From positions 37,700-101,699 of the forward strand of contig NZ_JMPJ01000025.1 in the NCBI RefSeq assembly GCF_000735345.1: 64,000 bases of DNA, in the 5' to 3' direction. The notes beneath the pieces are model-generated. The model was not told the DNA's origin, did not search any database, and saw nothing but the letters and a program-made list of their open reading frames with translations. How positions within the stretch are numbered: position 1 is the stretch's first letter; every line of letters begins with the position of its first letter. Positions 34,179 through 46,820 of this stretch are shown here, in pieces. The translations under genes were made by a program, and so were the position numbers. Source of the DNA: Ewingella americana ATCC 33852 (GTDB taxonomy: Bacteria > Pseudomonadota > Gammaproteobacteria > Enterobacterales > Enterobacteriaceae).

Positions 34179-36538
34179 AGACGTTAAAGCATTGGGTGCT
34201 GGCAGCACAGGACGCCGCGGGCGTGGAGCTGCGGGTGGACGATCAACATCTGTTTTGCCTGCGCGTACTGGAGCAGGGCCTATTCCGCGTGCTTGTCCAG
34301 CGCCGTGGCGAGCTGGCGCTGGACCGAACCTGGAGCATTGCGCCGACTGACGATGTGCCTTGGGAGGGGCGCGATCGTCTGAGCAATCAGGGCTTTAGCC
34401 TGCCGGGTTATGCGCTGGAGCAGTTTGAGGATCGGCTGGTGATGAGCAGCGACAGACTGCGGGTGACAGTTCACCAGCCTTTGTGGCTGGAATGGGAGTA
34501 TCGCAGCGCCGACGGCAGTTGGCTGCCGCTGGCCAGTGACCGTAAAACCGGGGCCTATATGCTGGCGGTGGACGGTGACGGCTCGGCCCATTACCAGCGC
34601 CGCTACCCGGAAGAGCGTTATTACGGCTTGGGTGAAAAAGCCGGCGATCTCAATCGCGCCGGTCGCCGTTTTGAGATGCGCAATCTGGACGCCATGGGCT
34701 ACAACGCTGCCAGCACCGATCCGCTCTACAAACACATTCCCTTCACGCTAACGCGCCGGGGCGACGTCAGTTTCGGCCTGTTCTACGATAACCTCAGCAA
34801 TGTCTGGCTCGACCTCGGCAATGAACTGGATAACTATCATTTGCCTTATCGCCGCTTTAACGCCGAAGCGGGTGACCTCGATTACTATATGTTCCTTGGC
34901 CCGACGGCGCTCGACGTCACCAAAACCTTGGTGCGACTGACTGGCAAAACCACCTTCGGCCCGAAATGGAGCCTTGGCTACAGCGGCTCGACCATGTATT
35001 ACACCGACGCGCCGGACGCCCAGCAGCAGCTGCTGAAGTTTATCAACCTGTGCCGCGAACAGGATATTGCCTGCGACTCGTTCCAGCTCTCATCCGGCTA
35101 CACCTCGATTGGCAATAAGCGTTACGTGTTCAACTGGAATTACGACAAAATCCCTGAGCCGAAAGTGATGTCGCAGGCGTTTCTCGACGCGGGGATCCGT
35201 CTGGCCGCCAATATCAAACCCTGCCTGTTGCAGGACCACCCGCAATACGCGCTCGTCGCCCAGCAGGGGCTGTTTATTCGCGATTCGCAAGAGGATGTCC
35301 CTGAGCGCTCGGTATTTTGGGATGACGAAGGTTCACATTTGGACTTCACCAATCTGGCGACTATCCGCTGGTGGCAGCACGGCGTAACGGTGCAGCTGTT
35401 GAAAAACGGCATCGGCTCGACGTGGAATGATAATAACGAGTATGAAGTGTGGGACAGCGACGCGCGCTGTTTCGGCTTCGGAAAATCCATTGCTATTAAG
35501 CACATTCGCCCGGTGATGCCGCTGCTGATGATGCGCGCCTCCTTCGAAGCGCAGCAGGTCTTCGCGCCAAACCTGCGGCCATATCTCATCTCCCGTTCCG
35601 GCTGCGCCGGGATGCAGCGCTACGTGCAAACCTGGAGCGGTGACAACCGTACCAGCTGGCAAACGCTGCGTTACAACACCCGCATGGGGCTGGGTATGAG
35701 CCTCTCCGGCTTGTACAACGTGGGTCACGATGTCGGCGGCTTTGCCGGGGATCGCCCAGACGAAGAGCTGTTCGTTCGCTGGGTGCAGAATGGCGTGATG
35801 CATCCGCGCTTTACCATTCACTCGTGGAATGATGACGGCACGGTGAACGAGCCGTGGATGTTCAGCCGCAGCACGGCGCTGATCCGCGACGCCATTAACC
35901 TGCGTTATCGCCTGCTGCCTTACTTCTACACCTTGCTATGGCAGGCCCATGAGGATGATGAGCCGATGCTGCGCCCGACTTTCCTCGACCATGAGCACGA
36001 TGCCAATACCTTCGCCGAAACCGACGATTTTATGCTGGGCAAAGAGCTGCTGGTGGCAAGCGTGGTGGAGCAGGGGCAGCGTCAGCGCGAGGTTTATCTG
36101 CCTGCCAACGAGAGCGGCTGGTGCGATTTCTACAGTGGAAAATGGTTCGCCGGTGGGCAGAGCATCAAGCTAGACGCGCCGCTAGATCGCCTGCCACTGC
36201 TGGTGCGCGCCGGTGCGGCACTGCCTATGTCTCAACGCACGGCTTATGTCGATCAGCAGCAGGACAAGGTGCGCGAGTTGCACATTTTCCCAAGCCCGGC
36301 GGCGGCCACCTCTTGCGGTATGCTGTTTGAAGATGACGGCGAGAGCCACGGCTGGAAAGAGGGCAATGCGCTGTGGCTAAGCTGGGAGATTAAAACTGAC
36401 GGCGTGAAAATCAGTATCGACTTTACTCAGCGCGGCGATTTCAAACCGGCGTGGGACAGTCTGGGCATCGTGCTGCCCGCCGGAGAGACGCGCCAGTTGT
36501 GGATTAATGGTGTGAAGTCAGACAGTTATAGGTTGTAA
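34175..36538 (+). CDS. Glycoside hydrolase family 31 enzyme
   Basis: A 787-residue alpha-glycosidase of family GH31 with an N-terminal beta-sandwich, a (beta/alpha)8 barrel starting around residue 270 (KWSLGYSGSTMYYTD) and C-terminal beta domains. The nucleophile region is GSTWNDNNEYEVWD and the acid/base region is YNVGHDVGGFAGDRPDEELF followed by FTIHSWNDDGTVNEPW. There is no signal peptide, so the substrate is hydrolysed in the cytoplasm after import by the coupled MFS protein. Family members include alpha-glucosidases, alpha-xylosidases and sulfoquinovosidases; the exact substrate is unknown. Confidence 0.85.
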   Translation: MKTLKHWVLAAQDAAGVELRVDDQHLFCLRVLEQGLFRVLVQRRGELALDRTWSIAPTDDVPWEGRDRLSNQGFSLPGYALEQFEDRLVMSSDRLRVTVHQPLWLEWEYRSADGSWLPLASDRKTGAYMLAVDGDGSAHYQRRYPEERYYGLGEKAGDLNRAGRRFEMRNLDAMGYNAASTDPLYKHIPFTLTRRGDVSFGLFYDNLSNVWLDLGNELDNYHLPYRRFNAEAGDLDYYMFLGPTALDVTKTLVRLTGKTTFGPKWSLGYSGSTMYYTDAPDAQQQLLKFINLCREQDIACDSFQLSSGYTSIGNKRYVFNWNYDKIPEPKVMSQAFLDAGIRLAANIKPCLLQDHPQYALVAQQGLFIRDSQEDVPERSVFWDDEGSHLDFTNLATIRWWQHGVTVQLLKNGIGSTWNDNNEYEVWDSDARCFGFGKSIAIKHIRPVMPLLMMRASFEAQQVFAPNLRPYLISRSGCAGMQRYVQTWSGDNRTSWQTLRYNTRMGLGMSLSGLYNVGHDVGGFAGDRPDEELFVRWVQNGVMHPRFTIHSWNDDGTVNEPWMFSRSTALIRDAINLRYRLLPYFYTLLWQAHEDDEPMLRPTFLDHEHDANTFAETDDFMLGKELLVASVVEQGQRQREVYLPANESGWCDFYSGKWFAGGQSIKLDAPLDRLPLLVRAGAALPMSQRTAYVDQQQDKVRELHIFPSPAAATSCGMLFEDDGESHGWKEGNALWLSWEIKTDGVKISIDFTQRGDFKPAWDSLGIVLPAGETRQLWINGVKSDSYRL

Positions 36539-36547
36539 GCTTTTAGC

Positions 36548-36572
36548 ACCTCCCCCTAAAAAAGGGGGAGGT
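36548..36572. repeat. GC-rich inverted repeat between GH31 and xseA
   Basis: ACCTCCCCCT and AGGGGGAGGT form a 10-bp stem around AAAAA, followed by TGCGAGGGGG. The lack of a T run argues against a plain terminator. It resembles intergenic palindromes common in Serratia and Rahnella genomes, but no second copy was found in this window. Confidence 0.5.
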
Positions 36573-36598
36573 TGCGAGGGGGTATACAGCGACCGCTA

Positions 36599-37972
36599 TT
36601 ACTTCGCAGCGGGTTTACGCGCTTTCTTCGCAAGCGTCACGGCTTTCACTTCGCTCTCTATCCAACCATCTGCCAGACGCGTTTTCAGTGTGTCGCCCGG
36701 CGCGGTCTGCGTGGTTTTCTTCAGCAATTCACCTTTCGGCGTGGTGGTCACGCTATAGCCTCGCGCCAGCGTGGCCAGCGGGCTCACGGCTTCCAACTGG
36801 GTGCATGCCGTGCCAAAACGCTGGCGGCTATTGGACAGCTGCAAGGCCAGCGCCTGTTGCAGGCGATATTGCAATTGCTGCACGCGCTGCTGGGCGCGAT
36901 GAATACGCGACTGCGGCTGTTGCTGGTTGAGGCGCTGCTGAAGGCGATCGATGCGGCGCAGCATCTGGCGCAGCTGGTTTTGCATGGCCTCGTCGAGCCG
37001 ACGGCGCAGTTTGAACAGTGCGGTTTGCTGGCGAGCCAAGCGCAGATGCGGGTGCTGTTGCTGCAAACGGTGATTCAAACGGGTGAAGCGCTGAGTCAGC
37101 TGGGCGAGGTAATAGTCCATCGCCATTTCCAAACGCTGCTGCTGAGATTGAATTTGACGCAGCAGTTCCAACTGATTGCGGCTGATAAGCTCGGCGGCGG
37201 CAGAGGGCGTCGGCGCGCGCAGGTCAGCCACAAAGTCGGCAATAGTGACGTCGGTTTCATGGCCGACGGCGCTGACAATTGGGATGGCGCTTTTAAAAAT
37301 CGCGCGCGCCACGCGCTCATCGTTGAAGCTCCACAAATCTTCTAAGGAGCCGCCGCCGCGCCCGACAATCAACACATCCACTTCCTGACGCGAGTTTGCC
37401 AGTTCGATGGCGCGGACGATTTGCATCGGCGCATCGACACCCTGTACCGCGGTCGGGTAGATGATGACCGGCAGTGACGGGTCACGGCGTTTCAGCACGT
37501 TTAACACATCATGCAGCGCCGCGCCGCTCGACGAGGTGATCACCCCGACACACTTGGCAGGCGAGGGCAGAGGCTGCTTGAATTGGGCGTCGAACAGCCC
37601 TTCGGCAGCCAGTTGCTGTTTGAGCAGGTCAAATTTTTGCTGCAACAGCCCGTCACCGGCTTCCTGCATGCTTTCGGCAATCAGCTGATAGTCGCCGCGC
37701 GGTTCATACAGCGTAATAGTGGCGCGAACCAACACCTGCTGGCCATTTTGCGGGCGGAAGGTGGTGCGGCGATTGGTGTTGCGGAACATGGCACAGCGAA
37801 CCTGCGCCCGGTCGTCTTTCAAGGTGAAATACCAGTGACCGGAGGAAGGTTGAGAGAAGTTGGAGATCTCGCCTGAAAGCCAGACCTGGCCCATTTCGTT
37901 CTCCAGCAGCTGTCGAACCGTCTGATTCAGGCGGCTTACGGTAAAAATTGGCGGGGAAGAAGGTAGTGGCAT
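36599..37972 (-). CDS. xseA: Exodeoxyribonuclease VII large subunit
   Basis: XseA is the catalytic subunit of exonuclease VII, which degrades single-stranded DNA. The 457-residue protein has an N-terminal OB-fold ([27 protein letters not shown]), a catalytic core ([72 protein letters not shown]) and a long C-terminal coiled coil rich in Q, R and L. It is divergent from guaB, as in E. coli. The length equals the family norm. Confidence 0.96.
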   Translation of the reverse strand: MPLPSSPPIFTVSRLNQTVRQLLENEMGQVWLSGEISNFSQPSSGHWYFTLKDDRAQVRCAMFRNTNRRTTFRPQNGQQVLVRATITLYEPRGDYQLIAESMQEAGDGLLQQKFDLLKQQLAAEGLFDAQFKQPLPSPAKCVGVITSSSGAALHDVLNVLKRRDPSLPVIIYPTAVQGVDAPMQIVRAIELANSRQEVDVLIVGRGGGSLEDLWSFNDERVARAIFKSAIPIVSAVGHETDVTIADFVADLRAPTPSAAAELISRNQLELLRQIQSQQQRLEMAMDYYLAQLTQRFTRLNHRLQQQHPHLRLARQQTALFKLRRRLDEAMQNQLRQMLRRIDRLQQRLNQQQPQSRIHRAQQRVQQLQYRLQQALALQLSNSRQRFGTACTQLEAVSPLATLARGYSVTTTPKGELLKKTTQTAPGDTLKTRLADGWIESEVKAVTLAKKARKPAAK

Positions 37973-38083
37973 GTGATCCAGATCAAATTCAAAAACAGAG
38001 ACTTAATCGGTCGATACTACATGCCCAAAAAAGGTAATCAAGAAGTTTCGTAAATAGTACTAGTCGCAATGGGCCCTCACCTG

Positions 38084-38089
38084 TATAAT
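38084..38089 (+). promoter_or_regulatory. Predicted -10 box of guaB
   Basis: A perfect TATAAT is followed by the GC-rich discriminator CCCGCTGC, as expected for a promoter under stringent (ppGpp) control. A clear -35 was not seen at 17 bp upstream (TAGTCG). Confidence 0.45.
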
Positions 38090-38140
38090 CCCGCTGCAAT
38101 ATTTTATCCTTTCCGCATCCACCTTGGTGAGATATTGCCC

Positions 38141-39607
38141 ATGCTACGTATCGCAAAAGAAGCTCTAACGTTCGACGACGTCCTCCTTGTACCAGCTCAC
38201 TCCACAGTTCTGCCTAATACTGCCGACCTAAGCACTCAGCTGACCGCTAAAATCCGTCTCAATATTCCAATGCTCTCTGCAGCAATGGATACCGTGACTG
38301 AAGCGAATCTGGCGATTGCTCTGGCGCAAGAGGGCGGTCTGGGATTCATTCACAAGAACATGTCCATTGAACGTCAGGCCGAAGAAGTTCGCCGCGTTAA
38401 GAAGCATGAAAGCGGCGTGGTCGCCGACCCGAAAACGGTCACCCCTTCTACCACCCTGCGTCAAGTTAAAGAACTCACCGAAATCAACGGCTTTGCCGGT
38501 TATCCTGTTGTGACTGAAGGCAACGAACTGGTCGGTATCATTACCGGTCGTGACGTGCGCTTCGTGACCGATTTGGAACAGCCAGTGACCGCAGTGATGA
38601 CCCCGAAAGAGCGTCTGGTGACGGTCAAAGAGGGCGAAGCACGCGAAGTTGTGTTGCAGAAAATGCACGAAAAACGCGTTGAGAAAGCGCTGGTTGTTGA
38701 CGCGCAATTCCACCTGTTGGGTATGATCACCGTTAAAGACTTCCAGAAAGCGGAACGTAAACCTAACGCCTGTAAAGATGAGCACGGCAGTTTGCGCGTT
38801 GGCGCGGCAGTTGGCGCTGGCGAAGGCAACGAAGAGCGCATCGACGCACTGGTTGCAGCGGGCGTTGACGTGCTGCTGATCGACTCCTCACACGGCCACT
38901 CCGAAGGCGTTCTTTCCCGTATTCGCGCAACTCGCGCTAAATATCCAGACTTGGAAATCATCGGCGGCAACGTGGCGACCGGCGCTGGCGCACTGGCGCT
39001 GGTGGAAGCTGGCGTGAGCGCGGTGAAAGTGGGTATCGGCCCAGGCTCAATCTGTACCACGCGTATTGTGACCGGCGTGGGCGTTCCACAAATCACTGCC
39101 GTTTCTGACGCAGTGGCTGCGCTGGAAGGTACCGGTATCCCGGTTATCGCTGACGGCGGTATCCGCTTCTCTGGCGACATTGCCAAAGCTATCGCCGCTG
39201 GCGCAAGCTGCGTGATGGTTGGCGGCATGCTGGCTGGTACTGAAGAATCTCCGGGCGAAATCGAGCTGTACCAAGGCCGCGCATTCAAATCTTACCGCGG
39301 CATGGGTTCTCTGGGCGCGATGTCCAAAGGCTCTTCTGACCGTTACTTCCAGACGGATAACGCCGCTGACAAACTGGTACCGGAAGGTATCGAAGGTCGC
39401 GTGGCCTATAAAGGCCGTCTGAAAGAGATCGTTCACCAGCAAATGGGTGGTCTGCGCTCATGTATGGGCCTGACCGGTTGTGGTACTATCCACGACCTGC
39501 GTACCAAGGCTGAATTTGTTCGCATCAGCGGTGCGGGGATTCAGGAGAGTCATGTTCATGATGTGACTATCACTAAAGAATCGCCAAATTACCGCATGGG
39601 TTCTTAA
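38141..39607 (+). CDS. guaB: Inosine-5'-monophosphate dehydrogenase
   Basis: GuaB oxidises IMP to XMP with NAD+, the committed step to GMP. The 488-residue protein has a catalytic TIM barrel interrupted by two CBS domains (about residues 95-200). The active-site loop [18 protein letters not shown] with its cysteine and the C-terminal [28 protein letters not shown] are intact. The start ATG 38141 matches E. coli. An earlier frame through the promoter is rejected. It is followed by guaA after 119 bp. Confidence 0.97.
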   Translation: MLRIAKEALTFDDVLLVPAHSTVLPNTADLSTQLTAKIRLNIPMLSAAMDTVTEANLAIALAQEGGLGFIHKNMSIERQAEEVRRVKKHESGVVADPKTVTPSTTLRQVKELTEINGFAGYPVVTEGNELVGIITGRDVRFVTDLEQPVTAVMTPKERLVTVKEGEAREVVLQKMHEKRVEKALVVDAQFHLLGMITVKDFQKAERKPNACKDEHGSLRVGAAVGAGEGNEERIDALVAAGVDVLLIDSSHGHSEGVLSRIRATRAKYPDLEIIGGNVATGAGALALVEAGVSAVKVGIGPGSICTTRIVTGVGVPQITAVSDAVAALEGTGIPVIADGGIRFSGDIAKAIAAGASCVMVGGMLAGTEESPGEIELYQGRAFKSYRGMGSLGAMSKGSSDRYFQTDNAADKLVPEGIEGRVAYKGRLKEIVHQQMGGLRSCMGLTGCGTIHDLRTKAEFVRISGAGIQESHVHDVTITKESPNYRMGS

Positions 39608-39726
39608 CCCTTTAGACAGCGAGCCACGTGCTCGCTGTCTGCTTTATTGAAGTAAGCTTTTATTGTTGTTGAAAGTTTAACTCGTTGTTTTAACGCTTTT
39701 TATTGCTTTCTGGAAAACGCCCCCTC

Positions 39727-41304
39727 ATGAGCGAAAATATTCACAAGCACCGTATCCTGATCCTCGATTTCGGCTCCCAGTACACCCAACTTGTTGCACG
39801 CCGCGTGCGTGAACTGGGCGTGTATTGCGAACTCTGGGCTTGGGACGTAACCGAAGCCCAAATCCGCGAATTCAATCCGAACGGTATTATCCTGTCCGGT
39901 GGCCCGGAAAGTACTACCGCCACCGACAGCCCGCGCGCACCGGACTACGTGTTCGAAGCTGGTGTACCGGTTCTCGGCGTATGCTACGGCATGCAGACCA
40001 TGGCAATGCAACTTGGCGGCCATGTTGAAGGCTCCAACGAGCGTGAGTTCGGCTATGCGCAGGTTGAAGTTCAGACCGAAAGCGCGCTGATCCGCGACAT
40101 TCAGGACGCCCTGAGCGACAGCGCCAAGCCACTGCTCGACGTATGGATGAGCCACGGCGATAAAGTCACCGCTATCCCGTCTGACTTCGTGACCGTTGCC
40201 AGCACCGATACCTGCCCGTTTGCCATTATGGCTAACGAGGAAAAACGCTTCTACGGCGTACAGTTCCACCCAGAAGTGACGCACACCCGTCAGGGCCTGC
40301 GCATTCTGGAGCGTTTCGTGATGGACATCTGCCAGTGCGAAGCCCTGTGGACGCCGGCCAAAATCATCGAAGACGCTGTTGAACGCCTGCGCGAGCAAGT
40401 GGGCAACGACCATGTGATCCTCGGCCTGTCTGGCGGCGTGGACTCTTCCGTTACTGCGATGCTGCTGCACCGCGCCATCGGCGACCGTCTGACCTGTGTG
40501 TTTGTCGACAACGGCCTGCTGCGTCTGAACGAAGCGGATCAGGTTCTGGAAATGTTCGGCGACCGTTTCGGTCTGAACATTGTTCATGTGGCTGCTGAAG
40601 ATCGCTTCCTGTCTGCTCTGGCCGGTGTTGATGAGCCAGAAGCTAAGCGTAAAATCATCGGTCGCGTGTTCGTTGAAGTGTTCGACGAAGAAGCCTGCAA
40701 GCAAGAAGAAGTGAAATGGCTGGCGCAAGGCACCATCTACCCTGACGTGATTGAGTCTGCGGCTTCTGCCACCGGCAAAGCGCACGTCATCAAGTCACAC
40801 CACAACGTGGGTGGCCTGCCGAAAGAGATGAAACTGGGTCTGGTTGAGCCGCTGAAAGAGCTGTTCAAAGACGAAGTGCGCAAAATCGGTCTGGAACTCG
40901 GCCTGCCGTACGACATGCTGTACCGCCACCCGTTCCCGGGTCCAGGTTTAGGCGTTCGCGTACTGGGCGAAGTGAAGAAAGAGTACTGCGACCTGCTACG
41001 CCGCGCCGATGCTATCTTCATCGAAGAGCTACATAAAGCCGACCTGTACAACAAAGTCAGCCAAGCTTTCACCGTCTTCCTGCCAGTTCGCTCCGTCGGC
41101 GTGATGGGCGATGGCCGTAAATACGACTGGGTTGTTTCACTGCGCGCAGTAGAAACCATCGACTTCATGACCGCGCACTGGGCGCACCTGCCGTACGATT
41201 TCCTCGGCCGCTGCTCCAACCGCATCATCAACGAAGTCGACGGCATCTCCCGCGTGGTTTACGATATCTCCGGTAAACCGCCTGCTACGATTGAGTGGGA
41301 ATAA
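39727..41304 (+). CDS. guaA: GMP synthase (glutamine-hydrolysing)
   Basis: GuaA aminates XMP to GMP using ATP and glutamine. The 525-residue protein has an N-terminal class I glutamine amidotransferase domain (catalytic Cys in [12 protein letters not shown], with the His/Glu in [11 protein letters not shown]), an ATP pyrophosphatase domain with the P-loop [13 protein letters not shown] and a C-terminal dimerisation domain ending [15 protein letters not shown] 39727 (MSENIHKH) fits the E. coli start; ATG 39703 would extend it by 8 residues. With guaB it forms the classical guaBA operon. Confidence 0.97.
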   Translation: MSENIHKHRILILDFGSQYTQLVARRVRELGVYCELWAWDVTEAQIREFNPNGIILSGGPESTTATDSPRAPDYVFEAGVPVLGVCYGMQTMAMQLGGHVEGSNEREFGYAQVEVQTESALIRDIQDALSDSAKPLLDVWMSHGDKVTAIPSDFVTVASTDTCPFAIMANEEKRFYGVQFHPEVTHTRQGLRILERFVMDICQCEALWTPAKIIEDAVERLREQVGNDHVILGLSGGVDSSVTAMLLHRAIGDRLTCVFVDNGLLRLNEADQVLEMFGDRFGLNIVHVAAEDRFLSALAGVDEPEAKRKIIGRVFVEVFDEEACKQEEVKWLAQGTIYPDVIESAASATGKAHVIKSHHNVGGLPKEMKLGLVEPLKELFKDEVRKIGLELGLPYDMLYRHPFPGPGLGVRVLGEVKKEYCDLLRRADAIFIEELHKADLYNKVSQAFTVFLPVRSVGVMGDGRKYDWVVSLRAVETIDFMTAHWAHLPYDFLGRCSNRIINEVDGISRVVYDISGKPPATIEWE

Positions 41305-41345
41305 CCCCCCAACCGCAGCCCGCCTGACGGCGTTCAAATAAAACT

Positions 41346-41371
41346 AAAGCCCGCAATCGCGGGCTTTTTTT
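41346..41371. terminator. Terminator of guaA
   Basis: AAAGCCCGC pairs with GCGGGCTTT around AATC, followed by T residues; A residues on the left allow use by the convergent GH1 gene as well. Confidence 0.92.
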
Positions 41372-41401
41372 GTGCCGAATTCAGCCATTAACCATCAGTT
41401 A

Positions 41402-43737
<2,336 letters not shown>

Positions 43738-43803
43738 GTGTTTAATTCCTTCTGAGTTTTTATTTCTGCACAGTGAAAGAATTCAATCTTATTTATTTTT
43801 TAA

Positions 43804-43826
43804 TTATTCGTTCTGAAAGCGAATAA
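43804..43826. promoter_or_regulatory. Operator-like inverted repeat upstream of bglK
   Basis: TTATTCG-N9-CGAATAA is a perfect 7-bp inverted repeat 67 bp upstream of the bglK start codon, near where its minus-strand promoter should lie. It may be the site of the GntR-type regulator or of another factor. The remainder of the 338-bp gap is AT-rich, with AACTGTGATCAATATGACGC at 43995 as a possible one-sided CRP site and nothing else recognised. Confidence 0.35.
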
Positions 43827-44019
43827 AAGCTTAATCAATTGAAAGGAGAGTAGGCAAGGTTGTGCCTCATCATGAATTGCACCTCTTTTGCACTTCTTTA
43901 ACAGTAGGTTATACAAAGAGTTATGTCTTCTTTCAGAGGCTTAAAGATGGGAGGTACATTTATTATCTGATTTCTGCACCACTTTTTTGAGCGGAACTGT
44001 GATCAATATGACGCTAGGG

Positions 44020-44046
44020 GACCAAATCCAAGCGTCGGATTTGGTC
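44020..44046. repeat. Inverted repeat after the GntR-type gene
   Basis: GACCAAATCC and GGATTTGGTC form a perfect 10-bp stem around AAGCGTC, 30 bases past the regulator stop codon. No T run follows on either strand. It may stabilise the transcript end or act as a weak terminator. Confidence 0.45.
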
Positions 44047-44075
44047 GATGAAATTAAATAGCTTTTATTGAGCCA

Positions 44076-44795
44076 TTAAGCTGGCTGGCGGGCCATCTTG
44101 CGCGGAAGGAAATACTTCACTTGGAATTCAAACACATTGGTATAGAGGATGGAAAAATCGATGGGCGCATGGTTGGCATCAACAGATTGGGTTTCCATCC
44201 TGATAATTGGGTCACGGACGCTGATATTGAGCATTTTGGCCACTTCGAGGGGAGGAAGCACGGGGTGGAGTGATTCATAGCAGCCGTGTATTTTGACGCC
44301 GCACTCATGCTCGATATAGAAAAACTTGGATTTTTTCATATGGTTAATCGTCAAGTCCGGGAAGCGATTAACCGAAAGCCACGTCTCCTCGAGTTGCATC
44401 GGGACATTGTCGATGTAACGCAGCCGCTTGGCATAATAAACCGGTTCGCCGATAGCTAAATGCAGGCGGCTGGCAATGTCCTCGGAGGCTTGCTGCAATT
44501 CAAATCTCAGGACCTGACTGGTCGGTTTTTTCCCTTCGCTTTTAGCAATTTCGGTAAAACTGTCCAGATGGGTGACCGAGGCTTGAAAATGTTTATTGCG
44601 CAGATAGGTACCCGAGCCGTGCCTGCGCTCAATAAGCTCTTCATCTTCAAGAACTTTCAGCGCCTTTCTCATGGTATTTCGCGACACATTATAAAGTTTA
44701 GCCAGCTCTATTTCCGCCGGAAAGATATCGCCAATATTGTATGTCGGACTACTAATTCTTTTTTTTAGTAAGTTCACAATATCTTTGTATACCAC
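44076..44795 (-). CDS. GntR-family regulator with UTRA domain
   Basis: A 239-residue HutC-type repressor: N-terminal winged helix-turn-helix (KKRISSPTYNIGDIFPAEIELAKLYNVSRNTMRKALKVLEDEELI) and C-terminal UTRA ligand domain (about 95-235, EPVYYAKRLRYIDNVPMQLEETWL). UTRA proteins sense small molecules, often phosphorylated sugars. It is divergent from the PTS operon and upstream of bglK, so it is the likely local regulator of beta-glucoside use. Its start codon lies in GGTATACA, a short palindrome that may be fortuitous. Confidence 0.85.
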   Translation of the reverse strand: MVYKDIVNLLKKRISSPTYNIGDIFPAEIELAKLYNVSRNTMRKALKVLEDEELIERRHGSGTYLRNKHFQASVTHLDSFTEIAKSEGKKPTSQVLRFELQQASEDIASRLHLAIGEPVYYAKRLRYIDNVPMQLEETWLSVNRFPDLTINHMKKSKFFYIEHECGVKIHGCYESLHPVLPPLEVAKMLNISVRDPIIRMETQSVDANHAPIDFSILYTNVFEFQVKYFLPRKMARQPA

Positions 44796-44904
44796 TTTTG
44801 AACCTCCTTAACTCTTTATAAAACAGTAAACTACACATTTCCGAGACAAAAAATTAATCACATGTTCATTTTTATCTATTTTTTTAAACAACTCCGCTCT
44901 TACT

Positions 44905-44961
44905 AACTGTGATCGCAATGGCAATTTCTTTCATTGAAATTCATTAAGTTACCCGACGGGT
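44905..44961 (+). promoter_or_regulatory. Control region of the PTS operon
   Basis: AACTGTGATCGCAATGGCAA (from 44905) has a perfect left CRP half (TGTGATC) and a poor right half; the same AACTGTGATC occurs upstream of bglK at 43995. ACCCG-A-CGGGT at 44951-44961 is a perfect palindrome 32 bp before the IIB start and a candidate operator for the divergent regulator. No clear -10/-35 pair was found. Confidence 0.35.
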
Positions 44962-44992
44962 CGACTATCAACATATATTAATTGGGTGACAA

Positions 44993-45307
44993 ATGAAGAA
45001 TATTTTATTGGTATGTGCTGCTGGCATGTCCACCAGTATGCTGGTCAAGCGAATGAGAGAACACGCCGAGGCGGGAAATGTTGCTGTAAATATCGACGCT
45101 TTTTCCGTTCCTGAGGCCAAGGAAAAAATAAAAAGAAATGAAGCTGACGTTGTCCTATTAGGTCCGCAGGTTCGCTTCCAAAAAAGTGAAATAGAAACTG
45201 CCGCGCAGGGAAAAATCCCCGTGGCGGTTATCGATATGAAGCATTATGGACAGATGGATGGTAAAGCCGTATTGGAGAGTGCTTTATCGCTAATGTCAGA
45301 TAACTAA
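44993..45307 (+). CDS. PTS lactose/cellobiose-family IIB component
   Basis: A 104-residue cytoplasmic phosphotransferase domain. The phosphorylated cysteine is Cys8 in the P-loop-like LLVCAAGMSTSMLV, the mark of the ChbB/CelA group. It takes phosphate from IIA and passes it to the sugar held by IIC. It is the first gene of the three-part PTS, which is translated as separate polypeptides in the order B, C, A. The RBS is weak. Confidence 0.9.
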   Translation: MKNILLVCAAGMSTSMLVKRMREHAEAGNVAVNIDAFSVPEAKEKIKRNEADVVLLGPQVRFQKSEIETAAQGKIPVAVIDMKHYGQMDGKAVLESALSLMSDN

Positions 45308-45346
45308 ACCCTTAGGCTGTAGATAATCACTAAATAAAAACAAATT

Positions 45347-45368
45347 TCACCGAAGAGCATTTCGGTGA
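45347..45368 (+). promoter_or_regulatory. Hairpin between the IIB and IIC genes
   Basis: TCACCGAA-GAGCAT-TTCGGTGA, a perfect 8-bp stem with no T run, within a 171-bp spacer that is unusually long for a PTS operon. It could stabilise the IIB message or mark a processing point that sets different levels of IIB and IIC. The remainder of the spacer is AT-rich without other recognised features. Confidence 0.45.
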
Positions 45369-45478
45369 TTGCGTATGGACGCAATATGACCAGATCATTT
45401 CTAAAAATATAATATCTGGCTTTATCTACAGTTCAACGTATTCGGTTAATTATTTATTCTAATATAAAAGGACTCATC

Positions 45479-46801
45479 ATGAGTTTAATGAATGCCTTTG
45501 AGCGCGGTATGGAGAAGATCCTTGTTCCTATCGCGATTAAATTAAATTCTCAGATACATGTCTCTGCTATTCGCGATGCGTTTATTTTGTCATTCCCAAT
45601 CGTGATGGCAAGTTCCCTCATTGTATTAATTAACTTCGCTATTCTCTCACCGGAAGGCTTTATTGCGTCTATTCTGCATTTGGGCACGATATTCCCGAAC
45701 TTGGCCGAAGCACAAAATATCTTTGCGCCGGTGATGAATGGCTCGGTGAATATCATGTCGATCATGATCACCTTTCTGGTAGCGCGAAATATCGCGATCA
45801 GCTACCAGCAGGATGATCTCTTGTGCGGGCTAACAGCCATTGGCGCCTTCTTTGTGGTTTACACCCCTTATCATATGGAAGGGGAGCAAGCCTACTTAAC
45901 CACGCAATATCTCGGGCCACAGGGGTTATTCGTCGCCATTATTGTGGCGATGCTGACCAGCGAGATTTTCTGCCGTCTGGCGCGCAACCCTAAAATCACT
46001 ATCACCATGCCGGACACGGTACCGCCCGCGGTGGCGCGCTCCTTTAAAGTGCTTATCCCTATTTTCTTCGTGATGGTGTTCTTCTCGGTGGTGAACTACT
46101 GCCTGACGAAAATCTCCCCCAATGGCCTGAACGAGCTGATTTACACCTTTATTCAGGCCCCGCTGAAGAACATGGGCACCAACATTGTCACGGTTCTGGT
46201 ACTTGGCGTGGTGGCTAACTTCCTGTGGGTACTGGGAATTCATGGCCCGAACACCGTAGCGGCAGTTCGCGAAACGATTTTCTCCGAAGCCAATCTTGAA
46301 AACCTCTCTTTCGCCGCCAACAACGGCACCACTTGGGGCGCGCCATATCCCATCACCTGGGGCGGCATCAACGATGCCTTCGCCAACTATGGAGGTTCGG
46401 GCATGACGCTGGGTCTGGTGCTGGCGATTTTTATTGCCTCGCGCCGCGCTGATTATCGCGATATGGCAAAAATGGCCTTTGTACCGGGACTCTTTAATAT
46501 TAATGAGCCGATTATTTTTGGCCTGCCGGTGGTGCTCAACCCCATTCTTATTATTCCTTTTATTATGGCGCCATTTGTTAACTCGATTGTTGGCTATTTC
46601 TTTGTGAGTTTAGAAATTATCCCGCCAATTGCTTATGCCGTCCCGTGGACAACGCCCGGCCCGTTAATTGCCTTCTTCGGCACGGGAGGGAATTGGATGG
46701 CGCTATTTGTCGGCATGCTCTGTCTGGCCATCTCGACATTAATTTATCTACCTTTCGTTATCGCTGCCAATAAGGTCAACGCCGCGCAGGCCGCACAATA
46801 A
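45479..46801 (+). CDS. PTS lactose/cellobiose-family IIC permease
   Basis: A 440-residue membrane protein with about ten helices. It binds and carries the beta-glucoside across the inner membrane. The conserved region GLFNINEPIIFGLPVVLNP, with the substrate-site Glu, is present, as is WVLGIHGPNTVAAVRE. AAAAGGA precedes the ATG. IIA follows after 19 bp. It resembles ChbC/CelB type permeases for cellobiose or chitobiose; with GH1 and BglK nearby, cellobiose-like sugars are likelier than chitobiose. Confidence 0.92.
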   Translation: MSLMNAFERGMEKILVPIAIKLNSQIHVSAIRDAFILSFPIVMASSLIVLINFAILSPEGFIASILHLGTIFPNLAEAQNIFAPVMNGSVNIMSIMITFLVARNIAISYQQDDLLCGLTAIGAFFVVYTPYHMEGEQAYLTTQYLGPQGLFVAIIVAMLTSEIFCRLARNPKITITMPDTVPPAVARSFKVLIPIFFVMVFFSVVNYCLTKISPNGLNELIYTFIQAPLKNMGTNIVTVLVLGVVANFLWVLGIHGPNTVAAVRETIFSEANLENLSFAANNGTTWGAPYPITWGGINDAFANYGGSGMTLGLVLAIFIASRRADYRDMAKMAFVPGLFNINEPIIFGLPVVLNPILIIPFIMAPFVNSIVGYFFVSLEIIPPIAYAVPWTTPGPLIAFFGTGGNWMALFVGMLCLAISTLIYLPFVIAANKVNAAQAAQ

Positions 46802-46820
46802 TACATCAAGGAGAAGCGAG

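Noticed and set aside
36572-37345. 257-codon frame opposite xseA
   Set aside because: Mirror of the repetitive Q/L/R-rich coiled coil of XseA; no independent evidence.
39700-40785. 361-codon frame antisense to guaA
   Set aside because: Shadow of a highly biased essential gene, with no start signal or family motif.
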